From NCBI RefSeq assembly GCF_932294415.1, contig NC_065541.1, positions 56,832,290 to 56,896,289 of the forward strand: DNA of 64,000 bases. Reading direction: 5' to 3'. Below, one piece after another: positions 34,600-47,401 of this stretch; the stretch's first letter is position 1; each line of letters begins with the position of its first letter. The DNA is from Quercus robur (Eukaryota; Streptophyta; Magnoliopsida; Fagales; Fagaceae). Made by a program: the position numbers and the translations under genes. Under the pieces are notes generated by a model. The model searched no databases and was not told the DNA's origin. It saw nothing but the letters and a program-made list of their open reading frames with translations.

Positions 34600-36978
34600 C
34601 AATACTCAGCTTCTGAAAAAGCTTTACCTGTAAATACTGTTGTTTATTATATAATTATCTTTGGATAATGATTATATACAAGATATTTGTGGTGCTATGA
34701 GATTCATTTTTGTGGTAAGAATAAAAATTTGTTCTCATATTTTCGTGCTGGTTCTATTACACCTTGCTATGAAATGGTGATCTCCACAAGTGTACTATTG
34801 AATGACAATGTGTATTGTCAATACCAGGAATCTGCAATCACTGCTTGGAAAAAAGAATCGGGAATCTTCTTGTCATGAACACAAAATTGTGCATACATGT
34901 ATTTGATGCTTCTGCCCCTACCAACTAGTTTCAGTACTTGTGCTGCTTTACCAAAAAAAAAAAAAAAAGTTTCCAGCACTGTACTTGTTATGTGAAGTAA
35001 TGCTGAATGATGAGATAATAGCTATAGTACATGCATTCCGCAACATCAATTGTTTGGAGATGTTGAGTTTGGACAATCTGCTTGGCAGACTATATGACAT
35101 TTTGGTCATGGCTCTTTTATTTTAAGTAAATAGATGTTTGGTTGGCTTCACCAACCCAAAAGGAAAAAGGAAAAAGAAAAGAAGATAGATGTTTGGCTTA
35201 GGCGTCCATTTGATTCCTAGTGTCCAAAATTTTGAAACTTTTTGAAACTTCTTAGCAGTCAGTCGATATATGTTTATTCACTGATAAGATTTTGCAACCT
35301 TCTAACTTTTTATCACACCAGAAATGTTCATCTTTTAATATCCCTAAAAGATAATCTGCATCAACCCACGTTTCTGATGCACACTCATTCCAATATTGAG
35401 CTCTTTTTATAACATTTGGCTTATAGATTTCCTGTGGATCTTAAATTGATGAGAGTCGAGAGACATGGCCAAAATTGAAAGCAAATGAAGCATTAAAAGC
35501 ATCTGTGGTGCACACTTACTTAATTAGACCTCAAATCAAGTAAATCAGGATATTGCAAAAGACAAATCCATCCAAATCATGCCAAGAATTGTAGATGGCA
35601 GGAGCAGTTGGATTGGAGACCCACACCTTTACCCTGGCTCTTAATTGACAAAGCTAACCAAATTTAGTCAAATGACTTGAATCATTATTCACCGTGAAAA
35701 AGAAATTGGAAAAAAAACTATATTATATATTCAATTGCGATCTCGCAATTATATAGATTTTTCTTTTTCTTTTTTTGTTAATTGTAAGGTGAGAATATTG
35801 ACAATTTTTTGAAGATTTAATTTGCTATTCACAAAATATTGAGTCTCATAGTAGAGGCTCAGTGATAGGCAGGACTCTTCTATCCACCCCACAAATCAGT
35901 TTGGCAGCAAACAAGCTTAACCAATTGAGAGTTCTGGGGCAGCCTCGTTCTCATGAGTTCACCAGTGGCCTAGCCAAACAGTGGTATTGATCAACAAGCA
36001 CTCCATCAATTCAGGCATCTTGATGATGCGCAGACTGGCCAAATCCAAGCTCCAGCTCAATGTTCACTTTGAAATTGCATTTGTCACCTACCAGCAGAGA
36101 AGCCAACCAACAGCAGAGTTGTCCTTCTGCAAGTGGCATAGACATCTTCAAACAGCTGACAATAGCACTCGTAGTGATCCAGGCAAAGATCATGAGTAAA
36201 TACAGCTACTTACAAGGCTAGGAACAGAAACTTGGTCATTGCTGATAGCTTGCAAAGCGGCCCTTTTGATAGATTCAGAGGTGAAGAGCAAATCCTTCCA
36301 TTAATGACAAAACATTCACAGGAAAAAAGGTTAGTTCTCAATCATACAAGAGCAGAGAGCTCAAATCTACATATAACCAAGTACATAATGCTCCTCCATG
36401 CTAAGGTGATGTATCGGCGTGTCGTAAGCAAAAGAAAAAAAAAATTACGTGGAACACCCAACCACACAACCCACACCATTAAATTGATCTTGAAAAGATT
36501 ATTTTCACATAATGCACGTCCCTTACTTGATTTTCAACCACACAAAAACCTGCTAAATAACTGCTATAGCCACCATTCAGATCCTGGTCCCTAGTATTTG
36601 ATAATGCAACTTCTTTACTTTTTTTTGGTTCTTAACGCAACTTCTTTACTAATAAAATGTTTTCAACTGAAATACGAGACATATTACACGATTACATTGA
36701 CCCTCACAAAAACAGTATAGAATGGCATACTTCGGTCAGATCCTCAAACAGAAGACAATGCCGCATCAGGTTAGATTAAAATGGAAATCAATCTGTGCAA
36801 GAATGCATATTTGACTACCTAGGCCCTCCAAAGATAACATCTAGAAAAGAAAAGCAGGTTAGGGATGCAACAAATAATTTTCCACCAATACAAAGCAAAA
36901 TTTTGAACCACTACATATAATGACTAACATTCATAAAAAATCAACATAGTTCATGACATCTCACCTCTCAAGGTCTAC
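34600..36978. other. Convergent intergenic region between the BORCS8-like gene and LDL1
   Basis: This contains the 3' ends of both genes: 3'UTR sequence of the BORCS8-like gene to roughly 34.9 kb, and probable LDL1 3'UTR at the right. No further gene is convincing; the open frames at 35981-36199 and 36232-36594 show no domain. A perfect palindrome lies at 35733-35750: AATTGCGA, TC, TCGCAATT. Confidence 0.5.
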
Positions 36979-39900
36979 TCATTGCTTCAACAGGTCACCT
37001 TGATTTTGCCCTAATGAAATATGAAAAGTCATATTAGATTTTCCATTGGAAAAACTTCATCTTAATTATCTTAATTATTTACCCAAAAACAAAATTCCTG
37101 AACAGGCACATTCAATTATTTAAGAAAACACATTCTGTTTTGTTGCCAAGGTTTTTACTTGGAATAGTGTCTCCTCTGAAATGGACGGATTATAAAGCCA
37201 TTGGCAAAATGGATGACATACACTCGTAATCACAATGTACTATGGAAGAAAAATTTATCGTACTTTAATTTTACGGATGGCCCCTTCAAAAGGGCAGGGA
37301 CCACCACACAGTAATCACAGGAGATAGATAGAGACAGAGAAACTAAATGCTTAAGAAAAAGGGAAAATAAAGAGTGAAAACTTAGTTTGATCAGTGTGTC
37401 CTCTATAATGTAATGAAAATGAAGTCACCACCACAGTGGATGATATACATGTTATGAAATAGTAGATTACCTGAACAAACACACACACACACAAAGAAAG
37501 GGAGAGAACTAAATACTCTTTTTGTATAAGTAGATAATAATCTTAAGGTTTAAAAAGAAAAGGAAAAATTAAGATTTATTTTCATGATGGTGTAAAACAT
37601 ACGGGGAAAACTCTGATTCCACTGGGTATTGCAATGAACCACAATTCATAAAGCAACTAAAGTATATTTAGAAAAGAAAAAGTACCAAAAGACACCAATT
37701 TGTACCTGAACCAAGTGTGTCAAGAAGTAATTGATCTGTGGTCCCTATTTCCTCTGACATCTTAGTTTCCTCTGACACTTTACCATTTACTACATTTGAA
37801 TTAGCAGCAGCTGCCAGTACATTGCTATTACGCACTATTTTAGCCTTTCTGGGAAAATAAATAAGGATAAAATGTTACTTTCACATCAATTAGTATAAAA
37901 ATATTTGAGATGTTCCAGAAATTAAAAGTTTGCAAGATCTTCAGCTCATACCTCACCACTTTTCGCTTCAAAATGCCTGTTTTCAGCTTCAATGTCCCTT
38001 TTTCCAAAACCATGAAATAAATACTTTAAGTTCTAAAACAGCTAAATAAAGCAGTGTAGATTACAAAAGCTAATATCTAACTGCACACCTGATTTGAGAG
38101 CCAAAGCAGTTGAAGCAGGTTTGCGATTGCCCCTCTCAGCCTTAATGGAAGCAATAACAGAATCAGCAGTAGACCCCAGACCTTTTCTTCCCACCAGCTT
38201 CACTCCCAACTTTTCACAAAGGTAATTCAACCTCATTTCATCACCCCCTCTAACCTCTCTTAGATCCAGTGCCTGTTGCCTAGATAATAAAGTGTAAACC
38301 TGAAACTGTTGCTGCTGATTAAAATGTGACTGAAGCTGCTGAAAAAGTAACTTATTTGAATGTTGTTGATCTTGTTTTGAACCTTCATGACTCTTTTTTC
38401 GAGGCTCACTAAATGTCACCCTCAAAATTGCTGATGACTTCGGATCAGCATTCTTCCGAGCAAAAATAACAGAAAAGCTCCCAAATTCTAGATCAGGCTC
38501 CCTAAATAAATCTGCAAGAAGGGAAGCACAAGAATGGGCATTCTTCGATGGGCTCCTGTCAACCTTTGTTCTCAAGGCCCGAGCATTAGAATAGTTAGCC
38601 ATATTTGCAGCTTCTCTTAATCCACTAAGAAAAGCCCCATGCATAGTTGCAGGGTATCGCCTAGTGGTGGCCTCCCCTGCAAAGAAGAGCCTTCCATCTC
38701 CCACACTTTCTGCTAAAATATCATAATCATCTCCTGATGCCCCAACTGCAACATTAGAATAAGAACCTAGACTGAAGGGATCACCACCCCATCTGGTACA
38801 AACTGTTTGGATAGGCTCCGGGACATTGATTCCTTGGGGTTCATAGATACCTGCATGCATTTGTGCCCAATTTTGAACAATATTTCTTTTGAAAATTCAT
38901 GAGCAGTATAGGAAAAGCTCCCCAAAAGAAAGTATTCTTATTGAAATATACTTTTTTGTAGTACAGGGAAAAAAAAATGTTGTTGTCATCAGTTCCTTAT
39001 GAATGACCATGGCAAAGTACATATCATCACAGAGAAACTGTTCAAATGATTGTTGGGGGGGGGGGGGGGGGGGGGGGGGGAATTAGTGACAAAGTAGTGT
39101 CTTTTTTTATTGTAATTTTGATATTTCAGAAAATAGGATAATGGAGGGATAAATTTTAGGCTAAAATACTGTTTCCATCCCTAAAGTTTGCATGAATTTC
39201 ATTTTTTGTCCATAATTTTTTTAAAAGCCTTTTTCAGTTGCTTAGAGGCAAAAATAGGATGAAAAATGAACTTATTTGAAATAGTTTAGAGATTTAAAAA
39301 AAAAAAAAGCTCTTTCTAAAAAAATTTAAAAAAAAAAAAATTAGGACAGAAACTATAACATTTTCAAATGGTTTATAGACAAAAAATGAACTTTTTTTAA
39401 GTTTAGTAACAAAAAATGAAAATTTTAAAGTTTAGGGACAAATAAGATAGTTTAAACACAGAAAAATGAATAGATTACCTTTGAGAATTTGGATAACACG
39501 GGTCACTGCATCCGTTGGGGGCATGCTCTCAAACTTGTGAGCAGCTTCTCCAGCTACCAAAGCAATCAAGAGAGGACCACCAGCAACTGTTCCATAGCTG
39601 TAAAAGAGAAAGAACTCCCCTCTACGGCTCGGTTCATCACAAAGATGCCCAAAGGTATCAAGATCTGTGCCCCAGAATACATGAGGAAACAGCATAGCAA
39701 CCTTATTCAATAACCCAAATCCTAACCTCTTTATGCCATCAAGCTTTCTCTGAGGCAACTCTGGAATAAACTTTATGGATCCACTCTTTAGAACCCCAAG
39801 TGGAACTGTGCACAGTGCCATGTCAGCCTCAAAGACCTGACTCCCTGCAATAACCTGCACACCATCACTACCATACCTAATGGTGTGTACAGTTTTCTCG

Positions 39901-41303
39901 TATGAAATCGGCACATTCTCAGCCAAAGCCTGAACCAGCCTTCCATTCCCTCCAGGCAAGAAGCAATGGTCCCCTCCCATATCATACGGGTCGTCTTGGT
40001 CCCAAAATGCAAGAGAAAGCTTTGAAAGCAATTCAGCATTCGCATATTCCAAATTTGCAAGATGCCAATTAAACAAGTTCATCTCCTCCGCATTCACTGC
40101 ATCCCCATACACCTGCCGGAATGTTTCCAATGCTGCACCAAGAGAGACATCCACTGAGACCTCCCCCATTAACTGCCTAAGCTTACTTGCCTTGTCCAAA
40201 AGACGGTTAAAAGCAGTTTCCACCTTCATATCCATATCATGGTCAACCGGACTACCATCCAAACTATAAAGGGGGCACTTATCTCTCACTTTATGAAGCT
40301 GATAACCCAACTGTCGGGCCATAATACCAAGTGGATTCCCTAAAGTACCCGTCAGAACACTACCCCCTAAATCTGCTGCTGCACACACCCTATTCCCTCC
40401 CTCCATTTTCTTCGTATAGACTCGTCCACCTGCTCGCTTCCTACCTTCCAAAACGGTCACCTTATACCCAAATCTCATTAATTGCCTTGCTGCAGCCAGC
40501 CCCGCAAGCCCAGCACCAATCACAATCACATTTGCCTTACTAGGTTCAGCTGGACTCTTCTCCTTGATTGCCGGTGCAACCCCAAAATTAATATACCCGT
40601 GTGAAACCAAATAATTATAAGCAGAATCCAAAAGGGTATGGCCATGTTTAGGTATCTCGTCAATAAACATCTCTTTAGTGATCCAATTCGACACATTCTC
40701 GCGCCATTTCGCAATAATGTGGTTCCGAATAAGAATGTAGTTGACCTGTTCTATCCCCCCAACTACAGGTACAACCCCGGCATCGATTTCCTCCTCAGTG
40801 AGGGAATCGGCAGGAAACCCAGACGAGAGCGCAATCAAGGCCTCGGCTGTGGATTCTTTATTTATCACAATAATCTCATCGGAGATATTGGGTACAGTTC
40901 GTGTTGACGAATTAGGGTTTTCTACGTTATGTCTAATTGAAATTGGAGTAATAGTAGCAGAAGAATATGAAGAAGAGGAAGGGACAAGACCGTTATTACC
41001 GTTGAGAATAACGTTGGGGAGTGGAGGAACATGAAACGACGCCGCTTTCCGCTGAGGCCGACCTCGCCTTCGCTTCTTGGGGACTGTGAACGAGAGAAGG
41101 TGATTCGTTGAAGTAGGGCTAGGGTTTTGGATATGGAATTGGGTTTCGATTGGATCATCAGGGCTTGGATTAGAATTAAGATTGGGATTATGATTATAAT
41201 TGGGGCTAGGGCTAGGGTTAGGGTTTGGTGGAGGTGGAAAAGGAATGAATTGGAGAGGAGGGAATGAAGAGAATTGATCTGGGGATTGGTCTAATGGATT
41301 CAT
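36979..41303 (-). CDS. LDL1: LDL1, lysine-specific histone demethylase 1 homolog
   Basis: Complete, five exons on the minus strand: 41303-39479, 38850-38089, 37997-37952, 37848-37706 and 37010-36979 (stop TGA 36981-36979), all GT-AG and in phase, encoding 935 residues. It is a nuclear FAD-dependent amine oxidase that demethylates mono- and dimethyl H3K4; in Arabidopsis LDL1 represses FLC with FLD and LDL2. Domains: a Pro/Asn-rich N-terminus (1-70), a basic AT-hook-like [11 protein letters not shown] (76-86), SWIRM (about 155-245), a Rossmann FAD motif GAGLAG (263-268), [15 protein letters not shown], the catalytic-site lysine in [12 protein letters not shown] (K534), and the C-terminal FAD segment [20 protein letters not shown] in exon 2. 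The C-terminal extension ([20 protein letters not shown], then basic [14 protein letters not shown]) follows the plant LDL1 layout. It is somewhat longer than Arabidopsis LDL1 (844 aa), mainly in the N-terminus. The start ATG is the first in a long open exon. Intron 1 holds a 26-G run. Confidence 0.96.
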
Positions 41304-42555
41304 GTTTTGGGGTTTTGGAGAGAGGTAAGTGGTACAGGTAGTGATGCAGAAGAAAGAAAGCGACTGTTTGGCTCCCGAGAAAATTTGAACGGCAATGGCT
41401 TAAGTACTTGGCAACGTCAACGTTTTGATTGGTTATAGTAACGGCTATGATTATCACCATGTCAGCATCTACTTGGAGTTATGGACTACCTGGACCTCAC
41501 CGCTGCGGCGGAACTCTTAGGTTGAGGAGTTAGGACTTAGGAGGACTGGCATAAGGTGTCACACTTAACACTAAAAAAATGCCCTCATATTACACGTTTC
41601 AAATTCGGGACGAGACTTTCTCAAAAAAATAAATAAATAAATAAAATCAGGACGAGAGATTTCTAATATTGTGAAAATATGTGTGGATTAAAAAATGTTA
41701 TAAGAATATATATTGTAATATTTAAATACTGAAAACTGTTATTTAAACATCCTTATCAAACACACACTAAAACTTAATGTGATATTTCTCAAAAAAAAAA
41801 TAAAAAAAATACACACACTAAAACTTTTAGCATGGGTGAACATTATTGTTCCAAATTTGGAAAGTTTCACAAATGGTAAGATTTTTATTGTTTTTTTTAG
41901 TCTACTCTCTTTCCTTTGACTTGCTGTTCACAAACGGTAAAATTTTTATTGTTTTGTATTGGGATGAGTTTTAAGTAAATATTATTTTAATGTGTTGTAT
42001 ATATTATTATAATGTATAAAATTAAAGAACAGAATATGTGATGTTAGATGTATTGTAAAATAATGTATTAAAATAATAAATAAAAAAATTTTGATGTGTT
42101 AAAATGACATACTTTTGCAACAGCTAATGCTTTTATGAATGAGGAGGCTGCCAATATATCTATAGGTTGGTTCGGGTTAGGTTTGAGCTCTACTTGAATT
42201 TAACCTAATTTTAGCGGATGGCCAAATAAAGGACACATCATTAATCGTGAGCACCAACAGGTTGGATTTGGTTAGTTTTAGCCGAAACCAAGAGAGACAA
42301 TGACAAATGAGATCTCTCCAAATCTTAACAGCTCTAAGAGTGAAATAGAGGATGGTAGTTGAGAGAGAATGGCATTTTTCAATGAGCTTTGTGCTATTTG
42401 GTCGGTTTGTAAGTTTTTGTCGAGTTTTAACTTCTTAACTTGCCACTCGCCTCGTTCACACTGATTGCTAATATCAAAGACCCACCATCAACTACCTCTT
42501 TGCTAGGTTAAGTTGGTTTCAATTCAAGTGGCATCAAGTTGAACAGTTTTGTCAT
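41304..42555. other. LDL1 upstream region
   Basis: The LDL1 promoter and 5'UTR lie here, since the gene reads leftward from 41303. No TATA element could be fixed with confidence. Further right the DNA is AT-rich and gene-free. Confidence 0.5.
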
Positions 42556-43690
42556 GTCCTTACTGGGGTTGGACAACCCTAAAGGAATGAAATAGAATGA
42601 TCATTAAATGAATGAAATTGAATGGAATGGATTTAAGCAAGGAAAAAGAATGGAATGGAATTAAGTAACCTTGATTGGATGTTTTAAAATAAAGGAATGG
42701 AAATGAATGAAAATGAATGGAATGTAAGGCTTCACTTGGGAGTTCACAAGGGTAGGGAATGGAATGGAATGATCATAAGAGAATAGAAATGAATGGAATG
42801 AAATGGAATATATTTAAGTAAGGTAAAGGAATGGAAAAGAATGAAATGAAATGGAATTAAGTAACCTTAATTAGATGTTTTAAAATAAACAAATGGAAAT
42901 GAATGAAAATGAATTGAATGTAAGTAATCTTATTTGGGAGCAACATGAAGGGAATGAAATGGAATCATTTTATGGCAATATTACTATTAGACCCTTATTT
43001 TAAAATAAAGAATTGAATATACAGGGGTATTTTGGAAGTTTTAGTAAAAAAATCATTAAATCTAATTCTATTCTCTCTTATTCCTCCCAATTTATGGGGG
43101 AATGAAAATTTGAGGTTTTAAGATAATAGAGAGGAATGAGTGTTCCCTCCTACCCATTCAATTCCCTCTTACTTAAACTTCCAAATAAGGGAATGGACTT
43201 TCTATTCCTTCCATTAAAACTCCCAAACAAGGGAAGAGAAGAATATTATAAAATGATTCTTTTCATTCCATTCCATTCCATTCCCTTCTCCCAAGCGGAG
43301 CCTACGTAATCTTATTTGGAAGAAATTTGGAGGAAATATAATGGAATCATTTTATAACAATATTACTATTAGACCCTTATTTTAAAATAAATAGTTGAAT
43401 ATATAAGGGTATTTTGAGAATTTTAATAAAATTTTCATTAAACCTAAATTCATTCATTCCATTCCTCCCAATTTCGAAGAGAACAAAAATTTGAAATTTT
43501 AAGGGCTTAGGAGGGAATGAGTATTCCCTCTTAACCATTTCATTCCCTCCTACCTAAATTCGCAAATAAGAGAATGAACTTTCCATTCATTCCGTTAAAA
43601 TTCCCAAACAAGAGGGAGGGGAAAATATTTTAAAAATATTTTTTTCATTCTATTCCATTCCATTCATCAAGGAACCAAAGTTTAGAGTAG
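42556..43690. mobile_element. Cluster of GGAATGGAATG MITEs
   Basis: GGAATGGAAT and its complement ATTCCATTCC recur throughout. One clear element spans 42726-43305: GGCTTCACTTGGGAGTTCACAA at the left (here shown in part) and CTTCTCCCAAGCGGAGCC at the right are inverted. Similar partial copies flank it (42556-42725 and 43306-43690). The family has another copy at 48533-49042. The related ends suggest hAT-type MITEs nested or in tandem. Confidence 0.65.
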
Positions 43691-43781
43691 TAAATGATTC
43701 AAGTTTTGTCGAGTATTGAATGTTTGAAATCAACTTGAAAAAAAAGTAAAATGTTTAAATCTTGAACCAAACTTATAAATA

Positions 43782-45142
43782 AGGCAAAAATCCAAAACTA
43801 ACCTTCTAACTTCCAACTTTTTTCATTTCAATCCTCTAACTTTCAGTTTTGTCATTTTAGTTATCTAATTTTCAATTGTTGTCAATTTGGTATTTCGTTA
43901 AACTTTAGTTATTTGCTGCCAGTAAGTGAGCCAAAACGACGTCATTTTGGTTTTTTTTTTTTTTTTTTTTCTTTTTTTATAATAAATTTTGGAATTAAAA
44001 GAAAATAAAAAACTGTTATTAAAAAAAAAGAAAAAAAAAAACATTTAGGGGACCAACGTCGTTCTCCTGAAATCAAAACCAAAGAATACGACACCCAATT
44101 TGCAGAAATTGAGAGATTGAGACTGAGATTGTTGAGATTGTTGCTGCTGGTATATCACATTTTGCAGCTCTGTGCTTCCAGTGGAACTGGTATGGAAGTA
44201 TTGAAAAGTGGCACACACAAAATAAAAGTAAGTATTTTACAAAATGCTCTATCAAACATCAAGAGGATTGATATCCCTCACCTTGCCTGCTTTAAAGGTG
44301 TAAAAAGGACAAGTATGAATGACTGACTGATCTGACATGTTTTTTGTGTTTGTGCGTGCGCACGTCTGTGTGTGTTCATAATGCATGATATTGATAGTCC
44401 ATAGAAAATCTTATGCAGAAATGCCCCTAAGAACAGTTTTTGGATCATAAATTTATGCATATCAGGGTCATATTTCATTTTTCTCATGACATCACTCCTT
44501 TAGTTCTTACTCCTCTTCTAGTTGGTGAATGGTTCAAATTTATTTTATTGTTGCTTTAATTCAATGTGAGAAACTAGTCCTTTTATAAATTTATGTTTGG
44601 GTACAATTCTAAACCATTCCTTTGTTGCATAAAATGGTCCAATTTGGCTTGCCTTTTTAATTTCAATAAGACAATTGCTGGTTTATCATATCCTTTTTGC
44701 TTATGAGAAACTTCGTTTAGATTGTCTAGGTTGTTGCAAAATGTGATATACCAGCAGCAACAATCTCAACAATCTTGGTCTCAATCTCTCAATCTCTACA
44801 AATCGGTCTTTATTTTCCGTTTTCCCTAAATTTTATCAATTAGCAATTGGGTGTTGTGTTCTTTGGTTTTGAGGGGGAATGCCGTTGTTCCCCTAAATGT
44901 TTTTTTTATTTTTTAATAATAGTTTTTTTCTTTTAATTTTGAAATTTATTAAAAAGAAAAGAAAAGAAAAGAGCCAAAATGATGTCGTTTTGGTTCACTT
45001 AACAACAACATATAATTGAGATCTAACGGATTACTAAATTGACAACAATTGAAAATTAGAAGACTGAAATGATAAAACTGAAAGTTAGAGAACTGAAATA
45101 AAAAAGGCTGAAAGTTAGAGGGTCAGTTTTAGATTTTTGCCT
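43782..45142. mobile_element. Long-TIR foldback/MULE-like element
   Basis: A 1361-bp element with very long inverted ends: left arm 43782-44166, right arm 44735-45142, beginning AGGCAAAAATCCAAAACT and ending AGATTTTTGCCT. The arms pair almost throughout, including AAACGACGTCATTTTGG, TTGAGATTGTTGCTGCTGG and TATATCACATTTTGCA. ATAAATA flanks both sides (43775-43781 and 45143-45149). The unpaired centre (44167-44734) has no transposase. Its left part reads as a short frame (ASSGTGMEVLKSGTHKIK) ending at a GTAAGT donor-like site near 44227. This layout resembles Mutator-like foldback or Pack-MULE elements. The right arm is about 20 bp longer because of small indels. Confidence 0.87.
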
Positions 45143-45149
45143 ATAAATA

Positions 45150-47060
45150 ATGTTCGAACTTCAGTTCATCAAAATTCCAAAAGTTTAAGCTCAATTTGGC
45201 CTAGCTAAATTCATTGGTCAAGTCAAGTTCAAACTTAATCTCAAACTATTAAATTCGAGATCCAATACAAGTACATTATTAAGCCCATGTTAAACATATT
45301 CTTAAGCCCATTTAGTTTAAACAAGTGTTCTTAACTCTCAATTAATATAAAATGTTTAATAGGATATAAGCTTATTTTCAATCTCATATCAAGCTTATTT
45401 ACCAAGCCTATAAATGAGTCTAGACTTTTCTTGTTTTTTTTTATTGAGCCATATTGTTTCACAAGTCTATTTATAATTTTTTTTTTCTTTTTTTTGGGTT
45501 TGGCTTGTTTATTATTAAGCCTGAAACTAAATGTCAAGTTTGGCTTGTTAATAAAGTAAATACACAAACATGAAGATTTTTATCAAGTCAAATCATAAAT
45601 ATTTAAATACAACTTTATTTATTTTAACCCTAAGTTCGAAAATCAATATCATCAAATTTTAAATTATGGGTTCACAATTCCATCATTACATTCATTTCAT
45701 CTAGACATTTTGAAAAGTCATGTAAGCATTGTCCAAAATTGAATAAGTTACACCACTATTTGATCAAGGAACCTTGCTACCAACACAGAAGAAGAAAAAA
45801 TAATAATAAAATTTCACAGTCCCTTTACCATTTATTATTAGCTCACTTGGGTTCATCACAATACAACAACAAAAGAAAAATATGAGTAAGTTTTGATGGA
45901 TTTCGTACTTGTCTCTAGACTTTTCTAGACCAAAATCCATTTTATACCAAGGAGTCAAGGATAATGATTTTCAAACCATGAGGCTAGAAATGGAGTTGTG
46001 GGGTCGACACTTTAGAGATAGTAAATTGGACGTCAATAATTCAATTGGTAATGACAATGATATTGTAATTGACATCAACATTTTATGTTTTTTTTTTTTT
46101 TGGCTTAACCATCAACATTTTATGTTGATATATATACACACACATAATAATATTTAAATCTATGGTATATATTGCCTGGTAATTTTTTTTTTTTACCGTC
46201 TAGCTGTAATATTAATTTTTTTTTTTTTGGTGTATGTAAGAATTGGTCCCAAGTCTCGTATATGAATTTATCATGTTTGTTGCATGATAAGTGTTTTTTT
46301 CTATTAGACTATTATTTTTATTTTATTTTTGGTGTATGTATGATTTGATCTCAAGGCTCTTATTTAATAACAAAATATTTTACCAATTAAGTTAACTATA
46401 ACTCATCCATAATTTTTGATTTTTTTTTTTTTTTTGAGAATCTCACAATTGTTGATTATTCAATGAATGATCATGTGAGTTTTGATCATACATTTCTTAG
46501 AAGGTGCATAAATGGTTTATTACCTTAGCAATAGGCTTGTATTTATGAACTTGCTATACCCTTTATGCATTTAGGATTTATTACTTGCGTAATAATTGCA
46601 TGCAACATTACTCTTATTCTCGTAAGAGAAATTTTTTTTTGTAAACAATTGAAGAATAATATATGGTGATTTATCTCATTAACTTTAAGATGAAACTTTC
46701 GTCCAACCGGTTGGGACAATATCCTCCATTCTATTCCATGGCAATGCTTATGACTTAATATGATTTGTAATTTAAGGAAGATGCAGAGTTGATAAGGGTT
46801 TTGATACCTATAAACTTAACTATAACAAAGGTAGAAAATTATCTTATAAAAAAAAGGTAGAAAATTAGGGAGTTTTTTCCCCTTAGTTATTATTAAACTC
46901 AAGTTAGTTATAGTTTTATTTTTTATTTTTTTAACTAGTTTATGGTTTTATTAAAGTGTATAGAATTAATAAGTTTTATTCAAAACTAAGTTGAATATTT
47001 CCCAACTCATCAAAAGAATTTAAAAAAGGAAAGCCGAATACTTTCTTAGTTGGGTCATGC
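45150..47060. other. Gene-free AT-rich DNA
   Basis: No gene. Several poly-T runs (46088-46100, 46186-46194, 46218-46229, 46421-46435) are present, and two near-repeats of TGGTGTATGTA(A/T)GA at about 46229 and 46330 suggest old duplications. All open frames are low-complexity. Confidence 0.5.
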
Positions 47061-47367
47061 TAACGAGTGCCCTTAGGTTATTGGTTAACAATCCAGTTAA
47101 ATAAAATTTTTATGAGGAAAAAAAAAAAACAATTAGGAACCGTTTGGTATGTGTGTTTAAACAATTGTTTTCAGTTTTTTTAGAAATATGTGTGAGTGAA
47201 AAAATGTGTGAAAATACGTGTAATGTTGTTTAAAAATTGAAAACATATGTTTAAACACATGTATCAAACGGACCTTTAATATTTTGACAGTTTTTTTCAT
47301 TTTCCATAAAAGTGATGTCAAAATTTTTATAAAATGAATTGTTAATAAATGTTTTAAGGGCACTCGT

Positions 47368-47369
<2 letters not shown>
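47061..47369. mobile_element. MITE, family 2 copy A, interrupted by another MITE
   Basis: Inverted ends TAACGAGTGCCCTTA (left) and TAAGGGCACTCGTTA (right), plus GGTTAACAAT/ATTGTTAAT further in. The element is split by the MITE at 47135-47275. The uninterrupted relative is at 49273-49438. Confidence 0.75.
47135..47275. mobile_element. Nested MITE inside the family 2 MITE
   Basis: 141 bp with inverted ends GGAACCGTTTGGTATGTGTG and ACATGTATCAAACGGACC. The interior shares AAAAATGTGTGAAAATACGTG and GTAATGTTGTTTAAAA with the MITE at 23676-23819. Confidence 0.75.

Positions 47370-47401
<32 letters not shown>

Noticed and set aside
34600..36978. Further gene between the BORCS8-like gene and LDL1
   Set aside because: The open frames are short and have no domain; the DNA fits UTR and intergenic sequence.
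39489..41034. Plus-strand frames opposite LDL1 exon 1
   Set aside because: They are shadows of the LDL1 coding exon on the minus strand.
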